This document shows positions 20,286 through 31,429 of a DNA stretch of 64,000 nucleotides, in pieces (the first letter of the stretch is position 1; every line of letters begins with the position of its first letter). The notes under the pieces were generated by a model. The model ran no database searches. It was not told the DNA's origin and was given only the letters and a program-made list of their open reading frames with translations. Source of the stretch: Conchocele bisecta (taxonomy: Eukaryota; Mollusca; Bivalvia; Lucinida; Thyasiridae); the NCBI GenBank assembly GCA_029237695.1, contig CM055266.1:9565805-9629804 (forward strand). The letters are read 5' to 3'. The position numbers and the translations under genes are program-made.

Positions 20286-21300
20286 TGTGATGAGAGGACG
20301 AGTCATAAGGATGTGTGGCCAATTCTAATCACAATTGTCACTTGTGCTGGCTGCACCCAGAGTCAAATCAAGCGCCGGATTTCTGATGAATTCCCATTCA
20401 GCTACATGCAGAGGATACTGCATAAATGCATTTTCGTCTGGCAACCAGCACAAAAAATATGTTTATGATATAGTTCACAGGGTGGGAATTAACACATTCC
20501 AGGAGTGCGGACGTTACATGTCCACTAGTTTGCCCATACTACCGTTTGTAAGGAACACAGTCTGTCTCCACCATCAGGAATTAGACAACTTTAGAATGTG
20601 TCTGATTTCAAGGATTGTCGGCCACTCCCTCGGGTGGGGTAATAAGTGAGAAATATTAAATCCTACAGAAATACCAAGTCAGGGTCAAATGAATGTCAAT
20701 CAATGTGAAATTATTTCAGACAAGAATTCCACCACGGAAGCGGAAAATGCATGCTTTCTACACGAAGAAGTTGAATGAAAGGAAACACAAAATACATTTG
20801 CAAATTGACCGCGAGATTCTCGGGGGGATGGAGGATCATAGATTTGTCACAGCATTCAAAGGAATGAATGTATGCAATATCAAGAAGTTTGTTGAAAGAA
20901 AACAGAAGATATAAGAAATTTTCCCCAATGTTAAGTGTGTGGATGCAGACGATTATGTAATGACGACGCGGACGAAATAAAAAACCGCTGACTTTAGTAG
21001 CGTCTGCTTTACAATCAGACAAAGTTGGAAGATCAAGACATATATTGGCAGCTGATCAAAATTGCCCTCTATGGAGCTGGCAAAGTATGCTCACGTCCGA
21101 TTGTAAATAAAGGAAATATGGAAAAAAAATAAGACGGCAAAAGTCGGTTAATATCACGCTAAGATAAATTGCTTTTACAAGCTATATTGATTGGCCACTT
21201 AGTGCAGGCGGGACGATGGTGTTTAGTTTGCCTATCCTAGCCAACCACAATATGTAACTCACACAAGACAAAGAGGGGCTGATTGAGTTTGCGATCAGTG
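20286..21300. other. Stretch with one diverged repeat unit
   Basis: Intron. At 20705-20935 it resembles one unit of the 5060-6110 tandem repeat (AAATTGACCGCGAGATTCTC, GATCATAGATTTGTCACAG). A 104-codon frame at 20335-20649 has no family signature. Confidence 0.4.
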
Positions 21301-21309
21301 TAGCTCCAG

Positions 21310-21594
21310 TAGCCTATTTCACCAACATTGCAAAGTATACTTTGAGGGAGAAATTTTCAATTTTAGGATAAATTTATTAATTTTTATTATACTGAATTTA
21401 TTACATTATCACAGCCATTTTGGCTGTGATAATGTAATAAATTCAGTATAATAATTCTGCATACTTTTAATCGTCAAATATATGCAGTCGTTAGTTCTGT
21501 ATGAAATAATGAATTTACGGAAAAATAAATGTTTACTCCCTCAAAGTATACTTTGCTAGAAAAGTATACTTTGCAATGTTGGTGAAATAGGCTA
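21310..21594. mobile_element. MITE family E, full copy
   Basis: TAGCCTATTTCACCAACATT to AATGTTGGTGAAATAGGCTA, flanked by CAG at 21307-21309 and 21595-21597. The central hairpin has arms TTATACTGAATTTATTACAT and TATCACAGCCA, then the inverse. The flanks (CGATCAGTGTAGCTC and ATCAGCC) look like family H interrupted at the same point as at 16898. Confidence 0.95.
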
Positions 21595-21597
21595 CAG

Positions 21598-22544
21598 ATC
21601 AGCCTCTATAATCAGGCACTATACTGGTCACTGTTGATCTGAGATAAAGAAACAATCGCTATAGATTTAACAAAAACTGCACATCAATTGATATCAGGAT
21701 GCACAAAATGTGCAAACTAATTCGGTGCTAAGCAGGCTGAAAACTCAGTGAGCCTCAGTTCCCATAGCGGTTCAATTGACAGTCTATTTACTAGACGATG
21801 GAAGCTGATATGATACAAGTTGAACGATCATTACATTGACACATGAAAAGTGTAATAATAAGTGTTTGCTGTAATATACACAATATGGGCAATAAATTGA
21901 CAAAACTCAGGTTTCTGATAATAAACTGTGAGAAAACAAGGTGATCGCCGGTGAGTATCTCAATCACGAAGGTCATGGCCACCAATGTCAAGTTCACCCG
22001 AATGACACAGCGTCATCAGATATATTGATGAAGTTTGGTAATGATCCGACTAATGGATCATGAGATATTCAACATTTAGATTTACGGCCATATAAACAAT
22101 ACAAAGCACAATTTTAATATTAAATTTGATAAAAAAATTATTTCGTGAAATTCGGTTAAATCCTCATAGACATCTTCACTCTTAACATGGGGAAATTGTA
22201 TTTTCGCAATATTTGACCATATTTCACAGAAAAAAAAGAAGGCACATTCTTAAATTGTGTTTCAAACATAAAAATAAAAAAATTAATTGTTTGTGCATTG
22301 TAGTTTGTTTATAGCTGTACAATTTGGGCAGGTTTCGTGAAACATACAGAAATGTTGGGGAGACAAAAAGTGTTTAACACGTCTGCGACCAACTTTGCCC
22401 CAGATCATTCTGCGCAGCACTTCACTTGCATATTGTAACTCTCATTGATGATAACAAACCAAAATTGAAGCGGTCAGTGTAAGAAGAGGGCTAACTCCAT
22501 GAGGGGTTAGCCTCCTATTTCCACTAACCCCTTTAAATATCCAT
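21598..22544. other. Stretch without recognised features
   Basis: Intron. A GGGGTTAG inverted pair at 22490-22530 is short. At 22020-22085 there is a scrap of family K (AATGATCCGACTAATGGATC). Confidence 0.4.
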
Positions 22545-22548
22545 TTAA

Positions 22549-22750
22549 CCCATTAAATATGGGATATAATTATAGTAGTATGAAACTTTTTACGGGGAAA
22601 AATCCTATTTTCTTTATTTCATCTCGAAAGTATATGTTGTTACCACTCATTTGAACCGTCTCGACGAGATGGTTCAAATGAGTGGTAACAACATATGGCT
22701 TTATGGAGAAATAAACAAAATAAAGATATTTTTTCAACAAAAACTAGAAC
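22549..22750 (+). mobile_element. MITE family D, right end eroded
   Basis: CCCATTAAATATGGGATATA follows TTAA (22545-22548). The core is CACTCATTTGAACCGTCTCG and its exact inverse. The right outer end is not recognisable beyond TTTTTTCAACAAAAAC. Confidence 0.8.
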
Positions 22751-23119
22751 TATCACAGGAGTGATCATAATACCCCCACAAAGAGTTGGACTTACAAATA
22801 GCTTAACATTAGAAGAGTTTTATAGGTTTGAATAAAAATTTCATGATCATTATTTAATGCTGGCCTTAGAGATGTGTGACATTGACCTTTTACTTGAATA
22901 CGTGGTCAATGAAAATGAGATAATCTGAAAACATTTGAAAATTCATTCATCAGTTATAGAGGATCTTACACGAGTAATGGATTAATATGATTTTGATTAA
23001 AAACTCTGTGCCGAGTTTGTCAAGAACGCAATGAATCAATTTAATAAAAATAGAAAAAATGGAACAAATATTTGTTCGGCATAAAAAGTGTGTATAGTTT
23101 CAGATCAATCCACTGAACG
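22751..23119. other. Stretch resembling the 35641 repeat
   Basis: Intron or old repeat. Near 23035-23135 it shares GGCATAAAAAGTGTGTATAG and GGTTTCAGAGGAGTTGTGTA with the tandem at 35641-36185. Confidence 0.45.
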
Positions 23120-23660
23120 GTTTCAGAGGAGTTGTGTACACAAACTATGCAGTTTTATCTGTCTGCCGCCTGCAATAGGTTTGACCTTTGAGCTTCCATG
23201 CATCGGTGTAGAAGATATAGAGCGGAAGGGAATTTCAATAGGTTTGACCTTTGACCTACAACTGTGACCTTGACCTTGGACGTTAGGTGCGTGGTTATTG
23301 ATCGCGACACACCTTCTCATCATGAGAAACATTTGTGCCAAGCCATTTGATAATTCATCCATCGGTGTAGAAGATATAGAGCGGAAAGGAATTTCGATAG
23401 GTTTGACCTTTGACCTTCAACTGTGACCTTGACCTTGGACGTAGGTGCGTGGTTATTGATCGCGACACACCTTCTCATCATGAGAAACATTTGTGCCAAG
23501 CCATTTGATAATCCATGCATGGGTGTAGAAGATATAGAGCGGAAGGGAATTTCCAACAGACCGACAGACCGACCGACAGACCGACAGACAGACAGACCGA
23601 CCGACCGACCGACCGACCGACAAGCTGACTCCTATATACCCCCTCAAACTTTGTTTGTGG
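23120..23660 (+). repeat. Tandem duplication ending in a GACC microsatellite
   Basis: Two to three partial copies of GGTTTGACCTTTGACC, TGTGACCTTGACCTTGGACG, GGTTATTGATCGCGACACAC and GTGTAGAAGATATAGAGCGG. Then (GACC/GACA)n at about 23565-23625 and the terminal TTTGTTTGTGGGGGTATAAT. The end structure recurs in other dispersed repeats of this window. Confidence 0.8.
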
Positions 23661-24156
23661 GGGTATAATTATCGTATCCTTAGACTGAAATGCGCTAATG
23701 TGTTATTGTCACATGAAGGCCACAGTATAATGGAGAGCTAAACTAATGCAGAGGTGCCATTACCGATAGTGAGATAACGGCATAAACTGCGACACTCACT
23801 ATTATTAATAATTGCACTAAAACACTAAATGTGGATATGCAGACAGGCGAGGTGGTCATTATCACAATCAGGATGGTGCGCTCACGGCTACCAAGTTAAA
23901 ACATCACTTACAGTGGAATTGAATGATTGGGTTTACCTCTGTTCAACAGCAATGCCATATACAGGCAGGAATGCACCTCTATGGGGCAGCACAGTACAAT
24001 CAGCACTAAAAGACTGCCTCCTGATCCAGGGCTAGGCACTGTCACTACACCGGATCACTTGACCCCAGGTGTGAATCTCATTAAGATTCAGCAATATGAT
24101 ACAAACTCTTAAGCATGGATTCTTCGTCAAGATATACGTACCCTCCCATCCTACTA
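23661..24156. other. Stretch without recognised features
   Basis: Intron; no repeat family or coding signature seen. The overlapping 61-68 codon frames here have no domain. Confidence 0.4.
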
Positions 24157-24385
24157 CAGTGGAACCTCACCACAATGGACATCCTGCAAGGGTGTCTGGC
24201 TAAGAGAGACTCCATTGGAATGGAATGGTGCTTAACGGCCCACAAACACAAGAGAGTATAATTTAGGGCCAAGCAATTTAGATGAAGATTTAGATAAAAG
24301 TAAAATAGTATGTTAGATGTGGAATTTCTCTAAACTCGACAGTTCTGGCGGTCCACAGGATGTCTGTCATAAACGGGTTCAACTG
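24157..24385. mobile_element. pogo-like MITE, TA-flanked
   Basis: CAGTGGAACCTCACCACAAT to (inverted) CATAAACGGGTTCAACTG, flanked by TA at 24155-24156 and 24386-24387. The ends match the small hairpin at 30140 and the interior matches 1385-1500. Confidence 0.8.
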
Positions 24386-24475
24386 TAATTTAAGTATATA
24401 AGCTCTGAAGAAGCATGTTTGCATGCTTTGCAAAAATGAACAGACACTATCAGCAATTAATTTTACGGCATTTAA

Positions 24476-25367
24476 CTCTGCATGCTGGGAAATTTCTGGT
24501 CTATAAATAGTTCAAAAATAGCAGACGACAATTCATTGTATTTTCTTATGTTTCTCCCTATAAATATCATGAATATGTCTGGGAATTTCAATAAAATTGA
24601 GTCCTGAGGACTCAATTCTAATGAAATTTCAAGACATATTTACAGAGAGAAATAAAACATATACAGGGGTCATACCAATTATCCGGACAATCAGTTTATC
24701 GGACAAATCAAAATACCTGTTAATTAAGCGCATTCTTTTGATCCGATTTTGCAACGAATGCATCTAAGTCATGCAGGTGCATGCTTTTTTCATGCCAGTG
24801 TGAAGAATATGTCGGCACGGTAAACATTTTAGTAACATTTGCTGAACACATTCCCAACTCTGTGCAGAAGTTGTTTACAACGACAAAAGTCATGCGGGGG
24901 CTCAATCGAGTGCGCCCAATTACGTCATTGTTCTATAAATACAATACATTCTATAAATACGGTGTTTTCCAAGAAACGAAGGTTGACTGATTTTTCTGCA
25001 GAAATACACAATGCTGTTTACACTGGTTTACATGCGATAACATTATGATTTCAACGTGAGAATAGAAGTTATAAGACGATTAGCCTACATGTTTGTCCGG
25101 ATAACTGATTCTCGATGTTAATTTTGGGGCAATCTTACGACTGATGATCTGACCCGATTTTAAGCGAGAAATATGGCACAGTTTGCTAAATAGTTTACAT
25201 GCGTTGAGAAAGCAAGAACCGATGATTGTTCTGTGAAAAGTTTATGCCCGGAGCTGCTATTTTAAGAAAAATATCGTTAAAAAATTGCCATTTTTGTCCG
25301 ATAATCTGGAGGATCCCTGTACTCCAAATTCGTTTGGCGGATATTTTCGCCGCTAGCATGCAAAGAG
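24476..25367 (+). mobile_element. MITE family B split by a pogo-like element
   Basis: TTAA at 24472-24475 and 25368-25371. The left part CTCTGCATGCTGGGAAATTT runs through the central palindrome (TTGAGTCCTGAGGACTCAATT) to AAATAAAACATA. The right part resumes TACTCCAAATTCGTTTGGCG and ends GCTAGCATGCAAAGAG. The intact copy at 46496 shows the uninterrupted join. Confidence 0.93.
24664..25319. mobile_element. pogo-like element nested in family B
   Basis: 656 bp with inverted ends CAGGGGTCATACCAATTATC and GATAATCTGGAGGATCCCTG, flanked by the TA duplication at 24662-24663 and 25320-25321. Near both ends sits the TTATCCGGACAA / TTGTCCGATAA pair typical of Tigger/pogo-type elements. An internal TGTTTGTCCGGATAACTG at 25090-25107 looks like an older copy of the end. 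No intact transposase frame. Confidence 0.92.
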
Positions 25368-25397
25368 TTAAATTCAGACTCCAACTGGTGGAAAACT

Positions 25398-25587
25398 GTG
25401 ATCTATGTAAATTTCATGAAATATATTTATAGAAAATGTCATATTTTCCGTAAATGACGTCAGAAGTTGACGAAATGTTCAGAGTACATGCGGAATGCAC
25501 TCTGAAAATTTTGTCAACTTTTGACTTTATTTATGAAAAATAAATTTTGTAAATGTATTTAAGGTACAAAACCATATGGCGTGTCTC
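25398..25587. mobile_element. MITE family G, left end missing
   Basis: The centre is ACATGCGGAATGCACTCTG with AGTTGACGAAATGTTC and TTTTGTCAACTTTTGAC. The right end is TACAAAACCATATGGCGTGTCTC. It ends about 21 bp from the 5' splice site of the TMCC exon at 25609. Confidence 0.8.
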
Positions 25588-25608
25588 AAATATAACCAGC
25601 CATCTTAC

Positions 25609-25810
25609 ATCTTTTTCTAGATCTTCGAGGCTTTTACTGATCTGTTGAGCGAGGTCGTCTGGCACGTGTAGCGTGTCTTTGCCAGACCGAGGCTTGACAA
25701 GCGTGCCCTCAGGCGACACATTGAACTTCTTTGGAAGACTTGGACTTTTCGATACCGGTTTCTTGGCACCAGGCTTCAGGGCAGGGAGTCGACTGGCATC
25801 AGACTTTTTC
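25609..25810 (-). CDS. TMCC: TMCC-family gene, basic proline/serine-rich N-terminal exon
   Basis: Exon of 202 bp. The acceptor ATACTTTCAG ends at 25811 and the donor GAT|GTAAGA occupies 25608-25603. The first base completes ATG with the AT left by the upstream exon. The 67 codons begin KKSDASRLPALKPGAKKPVS and run through a basic, Ser/Pro/Lys-rich region to DDLAQQISKSLEDLEKD. The exon ends in phase 0 and joins DDSGTRENG of the next exon. This region is not conserved enough for me to place by itself. The assignment rests on open frame, splice borders and phase on both sides. The upstream partner could be the exon at 62985-63120 or the candidate first exon at 41718-41764; with the latter, the Met here is internal. 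Confidence 0.82.
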
Positions 25811-25869
25811 CTGAAAGTATACGGAAATGTTGCTGGGACTGGAACAATGGATTTGCCACCTAAGCAGAC

Positions 25870-26055
25870 TCCTGTAGACGGATAACAATCTATATTTCTT
25901 GTTCCATGAATGACGCGTCTTTCAAGGATGGAATGGCGAACAGTGCAGATCCTGATCAGACTGTGCGAATGCACAGGCTGATCTGGATCTACACTGATCG
26001 CAATACATTGGTCACAAAACCCATAAGCCCCATTTCTCCAGTCACAGCCACATAT
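25870..26055. mobile_element. MITE family H, left end missing
   Basis: AATGGCGAACAGTGCAGATC, CTGTGCGAATGCACAGGCTG and the right end CATTTCTCCAGTCACAGCCA. The left edge starts about 55 bp upstream of the 25810 acceptor (GATAACAATCTATATTTC). Confidence 0.8.
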
Positions 26056-26359
26056 AGAGAATACCCAGTCTTGATATCAAGGAATTCCGAGGCTTGCTGA
26101 GGAATTCCTACCATTTCCAAGCCGAACCTGATAAAACGCGATATCAAAAGACAGTATGCTGCTATTCTATTTATCAGGTAACATGTTATGCGACAGAATG
26201 GGCAAATATAACAGTTTTCAATCGGGGTCCTATGCTTATACAACTTTTGGAGCACATACTTGGTCCACAGGTTTGAAAACTTTGCCCATTCGTTCCCTCA
26301 AATTGTGTTGGTGCCCAGCTACGCGCGCAACACCTTTGATCTACTTTGATCTGTTTGAA

Positions 26360-26575
26360 TTGATAAATTGAGGAAATGAATTGTTATTTCGTGGGAAAAT
26401 ATGGTCAATTTGAGGGAACAAATTGTTATTTGTGGGAACAAATTGTTAATTCGAGGGAACAAATTGTTAATTTGTGAGAACAAATTGTTATATCGTGGGA
26501 AAGAATTGCTAATTTGAGGGAACTAATTGTTAAATTGAGGGAAAGAATTGTTATTTTGTGGGAACGAATTAATAA
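26360..26575 (+). repeat. Tandem repeat, unit about 20-24 bp
   Basis: Around nine diverged units of GGGAACAAATTGTTAATTTG (with GAGG or GTGG before GAA). Confidence 0.85.
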
Positions 26576-26729
26576 AAAATAATCCATGTCCCCTGCGGGG
26601 GCTCCATAAGTATCAGATTGCATAGGGTGTAATTTCTACTGAAATGGACAACATGTGTCACAATCATCATAAGGCACCTTTACATAGGTACGGAAGCCCA
26701 TTAAGGCCACTTCACATTTTTTTATCTTT

Positions 26730-26905
26730 TCTTGAATTTTCGAGATGTTTTCTTGAATTTTCAAGATGTTTTCTTGAATTTTCAAGTTCTTTTCTTGAAT
26801 TTTCAAGATCTTTTCTTGAAAATTTAAGAAAAGATCTTGAAAATTCAAGAAAAGATCTTGAAAATTCAAGAAAAGAACTTGAAAATTCAAGAAAACATCT
26901 TGAAT
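26730..26905. repeat. Palindromic tandem block
   Basis: Five copies of TTTTCTTGAATTTTCAAGA then the same unit inverted four to five times. The whole block can fold into one hairpin centred near 26821. Frames on both strands produce ENSRKDLENSRK-type peptides; these are repeat artefacts. Confidence 0.92.
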
Positions 26906-26914
26906 AAATGGAAA

Positions 26915-28091
26915 TTAAACAAGAGGGCCATGATGGCCCTAACTCGCTCACTTGACTCCATGAACACCAGAGGAGAATGTGACATTGAGTTCATGTGTTT
27001 TAAAAAAATTGTGCTATTTTTAGACGGCGGCCATCTTGGATTAGCAATGACCTCCGTTTAACTGAAAAGGCTTCACCCATGGACCATAACTGTGAAGTTT
27101 GGCCACCATGGGCCAAGCGGTTCGTGTGAAGAAGAATTTTGAAATCTCTAATAAAAGAACGACCTTTTGACTTTTCGGCGGCCATCTTGGATGACCTGAC
27201 CATCCAATTTCAACAAAAAATGTACCAGAGTGATCGACTCTCTGATACCTTCAATTTGATATAGACATGACCATATTTGGTCAAAAATAAAATTTGACCC
27301 CAATTTGACACCACGGGTCAGGCCCATTTTTGACCCCGGGGTCACCATTTTAACAAATTTGAAAGAGCATTGTACATCGATCATTCTAACCAAGTTTCGT
27401 CAAAATCCGGCTAGCGGTTCATGAGAAGAATTTTTTTTAGGAATTTATGCTATTTTTAGATGGCGGCCATCTTGGATTAGTGATGACCTCCATTTTAACA
27501 AATCTGAAAAGGCTTCACCCATGGACTACAACTGTGAAGTTTGGCTACCATGGGCCAAGCGGTTCATGTGAAGAAGAATTTTGAAATCTATAATAAAAGA
27601 AGGACCTTTTGGCGGCCATCTTGGATGACATAACCATCCGATTTCGACAAAAAATGCACCAGAGTGATCGCCTCGTTGATACCTTCGATTTGATATATAA
27701 CATGACCATATTCGGTCAAAAATAAAATTTGACCCCAATTTGACCCCACCGGCCACATCTATTTTTGACCCTGGGGTCACCATTTTAACAAATCTGAAAG
27801 AGCATTGTACATCGATCAATCCTACCAAGTTTTGTCGAAATCCGGTTGGCGGTTCTTGAGAAGAAGACTTTTGAAGAATTTGTGCTATTTTTAGACGGCG
27901 GCTATCTTGGATTACGTAATGACGATTACAATTTTGTAATCCCCTACCTAAGGACCATGACCATGAAGTTTAGTGACTATAGGCCCATTGGTTACCGAGG
28001 AGAAGACGTTTGATAATGTTCACGGACGGACGGACGACGGACACATTGCGGTAACAATAGCTCACATGAGCTTTGCTCAGGTGAGCTAAAA
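26915..28091 (+). repeat. Dispersed repeat starting AAACAAGAGGGCCATGATGG
   Basis: Starts with the hairpin AGGGCCATGATGGCCCT, followed by AACTCGCTCACTTGAC. The body is a direct duplication (27000-27420 and 27440-27850) with GGCGGCCATCTTGGATTAG, AAGGCTTCACCCATGGAC and CATTGTACATCGATCA. The end is CGGACGGACGACGGACAC, then AATAGCTCACATGAGC and a CTCAGGTGAGC hairpin. A relative lies at 52009-53063. Confidence 0.8.
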
Positions 28092-28469
28092 AAAAGTGAA
28101 GTGGCCCTAATGGGCTTCCATACATAGGTGATAGGTGCGAGTGTAATTCCTGTTTGCCTGTCAAGTTTTATGTCACAGGTGTCTTAACAATGTATTGATT
28201 TTCTACATCAGACAGCAATAAATGTCTGCTGGTGCCTGTCCTCATGGCAGGACATTACATTACATTGTCATAGACTCTAGGGGAATGGGAAATACACTTT
28301 TCTCATTTCCTTATTTCGGCCCCAGGCAGCAAAAAGGTACCGTACGGAATTGTCAACAATTTACAGATCTTGGTTCGCTTGAGCATTTATTCAGTAGGAC
28401 AAGAATCTAAGCATATTGCTGATAATAGTTATCCTACTTGTGACTGAATGGCGAGCAGCGTAGGTTCTG

Positions 28470-28718
28470 TAGCCGAGGGAGAAATTTTCAATTTTAGGAT
28501 AAATTTATTAATTTTTATTATACTGAATTTATTACATTATCACAGCCATTTTGGCTGTGATAATGTAATACATTCAGTATAATAATACTTTTAATCATCA
28601 AATATATGCAGTCGTTAGTTCTATATGAAATAATGCATTTCAGGAAAAATAAATGATTACTCCCTCAAAGTATACTTTGCTAGAAAAGTATACTTTGCAA
28701 TGTTGGTGAAATCGACTA
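28470..28718. mobile_element. MITE family E, internally deleted at left
   Basis: CTG at 28467-28469 and 28719-28721. The left end TAGCCGAGGGAGAAATTTTC lacks the usual GCAAAGTATACTT stretch. Central hairpin and right half are complete (AATGTTGGTGAAATCGACTA). Confidence 0.88.
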
Positions 28719-28721
28719 CTG

Positions 28722-29490
28722 CTCAGGTTGCCAATATAGGCTGATCTGGGACTGTGCTGGTCGCACATATTTTCATGTGCATGTTATCAGTCGGCAGTCC
28801 ATAATAAGGCATACATGTGGTTATTTATTTAATGGTGGAGTGGGGTGTGTGTGGGGGGGGATCCTGAAAATTAGAATAGCCAAAGGTCCTCATAACACCA
28901 GTCATTCATCCTCAGTCCCTAAAAGTAATAAGATTAGTATTAATCCGACTACTTTTATAATGGGTACCACTGGATGGCACTCTCGCGTACAATACATGAT
29001 ATTAAAGTGGAATGCAAAATATACGGTAATAATTTTTTAGTAGCAAAATCGTGTGCCACAATCATGTGATCATGTACGTGACTTTTTACTTTATGGATTG
29101 TAAATGTGTACAAATCACATGTATCATTCTACAATACGCTATCATGAACTGTGGGCGAACATTTGGTAATGAATTTCCGCTTTTACTATATCAAGAAGCA
29201 AACATTCCGACAGATACCAATTATTTTTTTATGTCGACCCTTAGGATTGCAAAAATTGTACTTAATGGCGTCGGTGTGGGAATATGTAACTTTCTAGTTA
29301 CCGCACCATTTTCTTATGCATTACCTTATTATATTTACCATAAATAATGCCCTAAGCTGCTTATATGGAAATAATGAAAACTGACTGCTGCACAAATTGT
29401 GTATACGGGTCGGCAGCTAGAAAATGAACCTTAAGACATTGGCAACAATTCAATGTTTGGTTCCTCTTTTTGCACAGACTCAAGTTAGTG
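28722..29490. other. Stretch without recognised features
   Basis: Intron. A GTCCCTAAAAGTAATAAG segment resembles 49590-49650, so part is probably old repeat. Frames up to 98 codons (29051-29347) show no domain. Confidence 0.4.
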
Positions 29491-29494
29491 TTAA

Positions 29495-29664
29495 TCCTTA
29501 CAATGCTGAATTAAATGTTTTAATTTTTAATTTCAAGTTTTCTCAACAAAAACATGGTTTGGCAGCAATTTAGAATCATTTCCATTGGAAATGATTCTCA
29601 AGTGCTGTCAAACCATGTTTTTTTTTCTTGAAAAAGATAAAATATGACACAACAGCAGACGGAA
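29495..29664 (+). mobile_element. MITE family A, right end replaced
   Basis: Starts TCCTTACAATGCTGAATT after TTAA (29491-29494). The palindrome around TTTCCATTGGAAATG is intact and ACAACAGCAGACGGAACA marks the right arm, then the sequence switches to family L. Confidence 0.75.
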
Positions 29665-29860
29665 CACAGTTTGCTTTTTGCAGCTCAACTAAGTAAATTT
29701 TCAACTTTATTACAGTATAAATAAGTGAATAAGTAATACTACACTCAAATAAGTGAATGGTTTAATTTGTTTTAATCAGTTTAATTTGTTTTAATCAGCA
29801 TTTTATTTGAAATCAGGGGGTAAAAAACTCTTTACACACAAAGCTTATCTGGAGCTCTGG
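29665..29860 (+). repeat. Family L, right half
   Basis: GTTTGCTTTTTGCAGCTCAA, AAGTGAATGGTTTAATTTG and the terminal ACAAAGCTTATCTGGAGCTC, as at 42881-43234. Confidence 0.65.
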
Positions 29861-30139
29861 CTACACTGGCCAAACAGTTTAAGGTCCTATTCCTAAGCCG
29901 CGGCCTCCGCATGATAGACAGCGGAGGACAAAATTACATTCAGACAAGACAAAATCCTGCAAATCTCAGCAGTGTAAGCAACTTACACTGTACAGTGGAA
30001 CCCCTCTAAACCGATCACCAAGATAACGTCTGTGATCTTATTTTTGAACGGTTTCTTTGTCATTTATCTCAGATGACAATGTACGTTCATGATTGAAAAT
30101 CATCTAAATACGTATCAGAATGGTAAAATACCAGATTTA

Positions 30140-30208
30140 CAGTGGAACATCTCTAAACCGGACACCCTGGGGACCTCCCAGGGTGTCTGGTTTAGAGAGG
30201 TTCCACTG
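30140..30208. mobile_element. Minimal pogo-like hairpin, TA-flanked
   Basis: 69 bp. CAGTGGAACATCTCTAAACC and (inverted) GTTTAGAGAGGTTCCACTG surround GACACCCTGGGGACC. TA occurs at 30138-30139 and 30209-30210. Almost entirely terminal repeat. A single diverged end lies at 29994-30020. Confidence 0.9.
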
Positions 30209-30299
30209 TATTTACAATGCATATAACAGCCTGATCTGGGACAGAGAAAGTAAAATTAGCTTTTGTTTGCAAAGTTAACGTAATAGAGGCCACGGAAAA

Positions 30300-30715
30300 T
30301 TAATTAGTAGATTTCTATATATCCAAATTTTGAAATAAAATAATTGATTTGATGCATTATAGGAATGAATGGCCTTTTTGTGGAATTTATCGGGGTATAA
30401 ACTTGGAAAAGTCGCGGGAATACTGGACGAAGGCCGGAAGGCCTCGCCCAGTATTCCCGCGACTTTTCCAAGTTTATATCCCCGATAAATACCACAAAAA
30501 GGCCATTCATTCCTTATAATTCATTTGAAATAAATTCATCAAGAAAATGTGTTTATTTTCCGTTTTCTTAAGAATTATTTTAACTGCGCCTGACGGTTAC
30601 GGAAAGTAGTTCGGCATGGAGTTTACTGGGATATAAATTTTGGACGGAGACTTGCAACGGACCAATCAAATGTTAGGGAATTGTGTAAATATTTCTGTGC
30701 TGGAATTATTGGTGC
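30300..30715 (+). repeat. Family I repeat with a long perfect hairpin
   Basis: Shares 30500-30700 with 17350-17560. At 30361-30513 a hairpin is formed by GGAATGAATGGCCTTTTTGT, GGTATAAACTTGGAAAAGTC and GCGGGAATACTGG on the left and their inverse on the right. The loop is ACGAAGGCCGGAAGGCCTCG. The arms are about 65 bp and nearly identical. Confidence 0.85.
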
Positions 30716-31169
30716 TTAACGGCCTATCAATAGTAAAGGTTCAATTGAATAAAATATAGTGGGTGGGAGGTTTTTATTACAATAGACGTAAAAGTGGTGT
30801 TAAAACATTAATTCTATATTTCGGGAAAAAGAAAAAAAAAAGATGCAAATAAATACTAATTTGGTAATTTATTTTAGGGAGCAGGTTGGGATGAGAATTT
30901 GCAAATTAAGTTCCTTAGGCTATACTATACTCGTCAGTTATGACCAAATTAAGTTCAACCGTCGACATAGTTCCTGTTCTTCCCATGTGATGGTATATAT
31001 ATAAATCTCCATATTAACCATCACAGCCCTGTGACAAATGGTGAATAATAACTTGATTTTGTGGATTACTTTTGTTCTGAGAGATCACGATTCACATACA
31101 AATCCCGGCTCTTTATATAAGCAGGCATACATGTATATGGCGCGTAGTGACTACAGTCTGTTCCACATA
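30716..31169. other. Stretch without recognised features
   Basis: Intron. A GGTGCTTAACGGCC scrap at 30711-30724 resembles the pogo-like repeat interior at 24228. Otherwise nothing seen. Confidence 0.4.
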
Positions 31170-31390
31170 AACTCTCCTGATGGGTTTTGGAATCAATTAA
31201 TCATTAATTCTATTGTCACAAAATGATTTTCAGATTAGTCCATTCATGAAAATGGGGTGTTTTTGTTCTGAAAAATATGAAATTACTTGCAACAAGTGCA
31301 GATCCTGATGAGCCGGCTCGTTACGAGCCGGCTCATCTTGATCTGCATTGTTTGCAAACCTCACTACAGCGGGCTGTCGGGTTCAAAGGG
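31170..31390 (-). mobile_element. MITE family C, reversed copy
   Basis: TCACAAAATGATTTTCAGAT, CATGAAAATGGGGTGTTTTT, the core GAGCCGGCTCGTTACGAGCC, then CGGGTTCAAAGGG against TTAA (31391-31394). The left end is diverged. Confidence 0.8.
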
Positions 31391-31429
31391 TTAAGTCTGA
31401 AAAATATTCAACTTCAAGTAAGTTTCAAA

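Larger units (their letters stand above)
26680..28131. mobile_element. Element with about 40-bp terminal inverted repeats
   Basis: Left end CGGAAGCCCATTAAGGCCAC then TTCACATTTTTTT. Right end is the inverse, AAAAAAAGTGAAGTGGCCC then TAATGGGCTTCCATAC (28088-28123). Between them lie a palindromic tandem block (26730-26905) and a second repeat (26915-28091), which may be a nested insertion. No transposase frame seen. Confidence 0.72.

Noticed and set aside
26636..26951. Coiled-coil-like ENSRKDLENSRK frames on both strands
   Set aside because: Caused by the palindromic TTTTCTTGAATTTTCAAGA block, which reads similarly on either strand.
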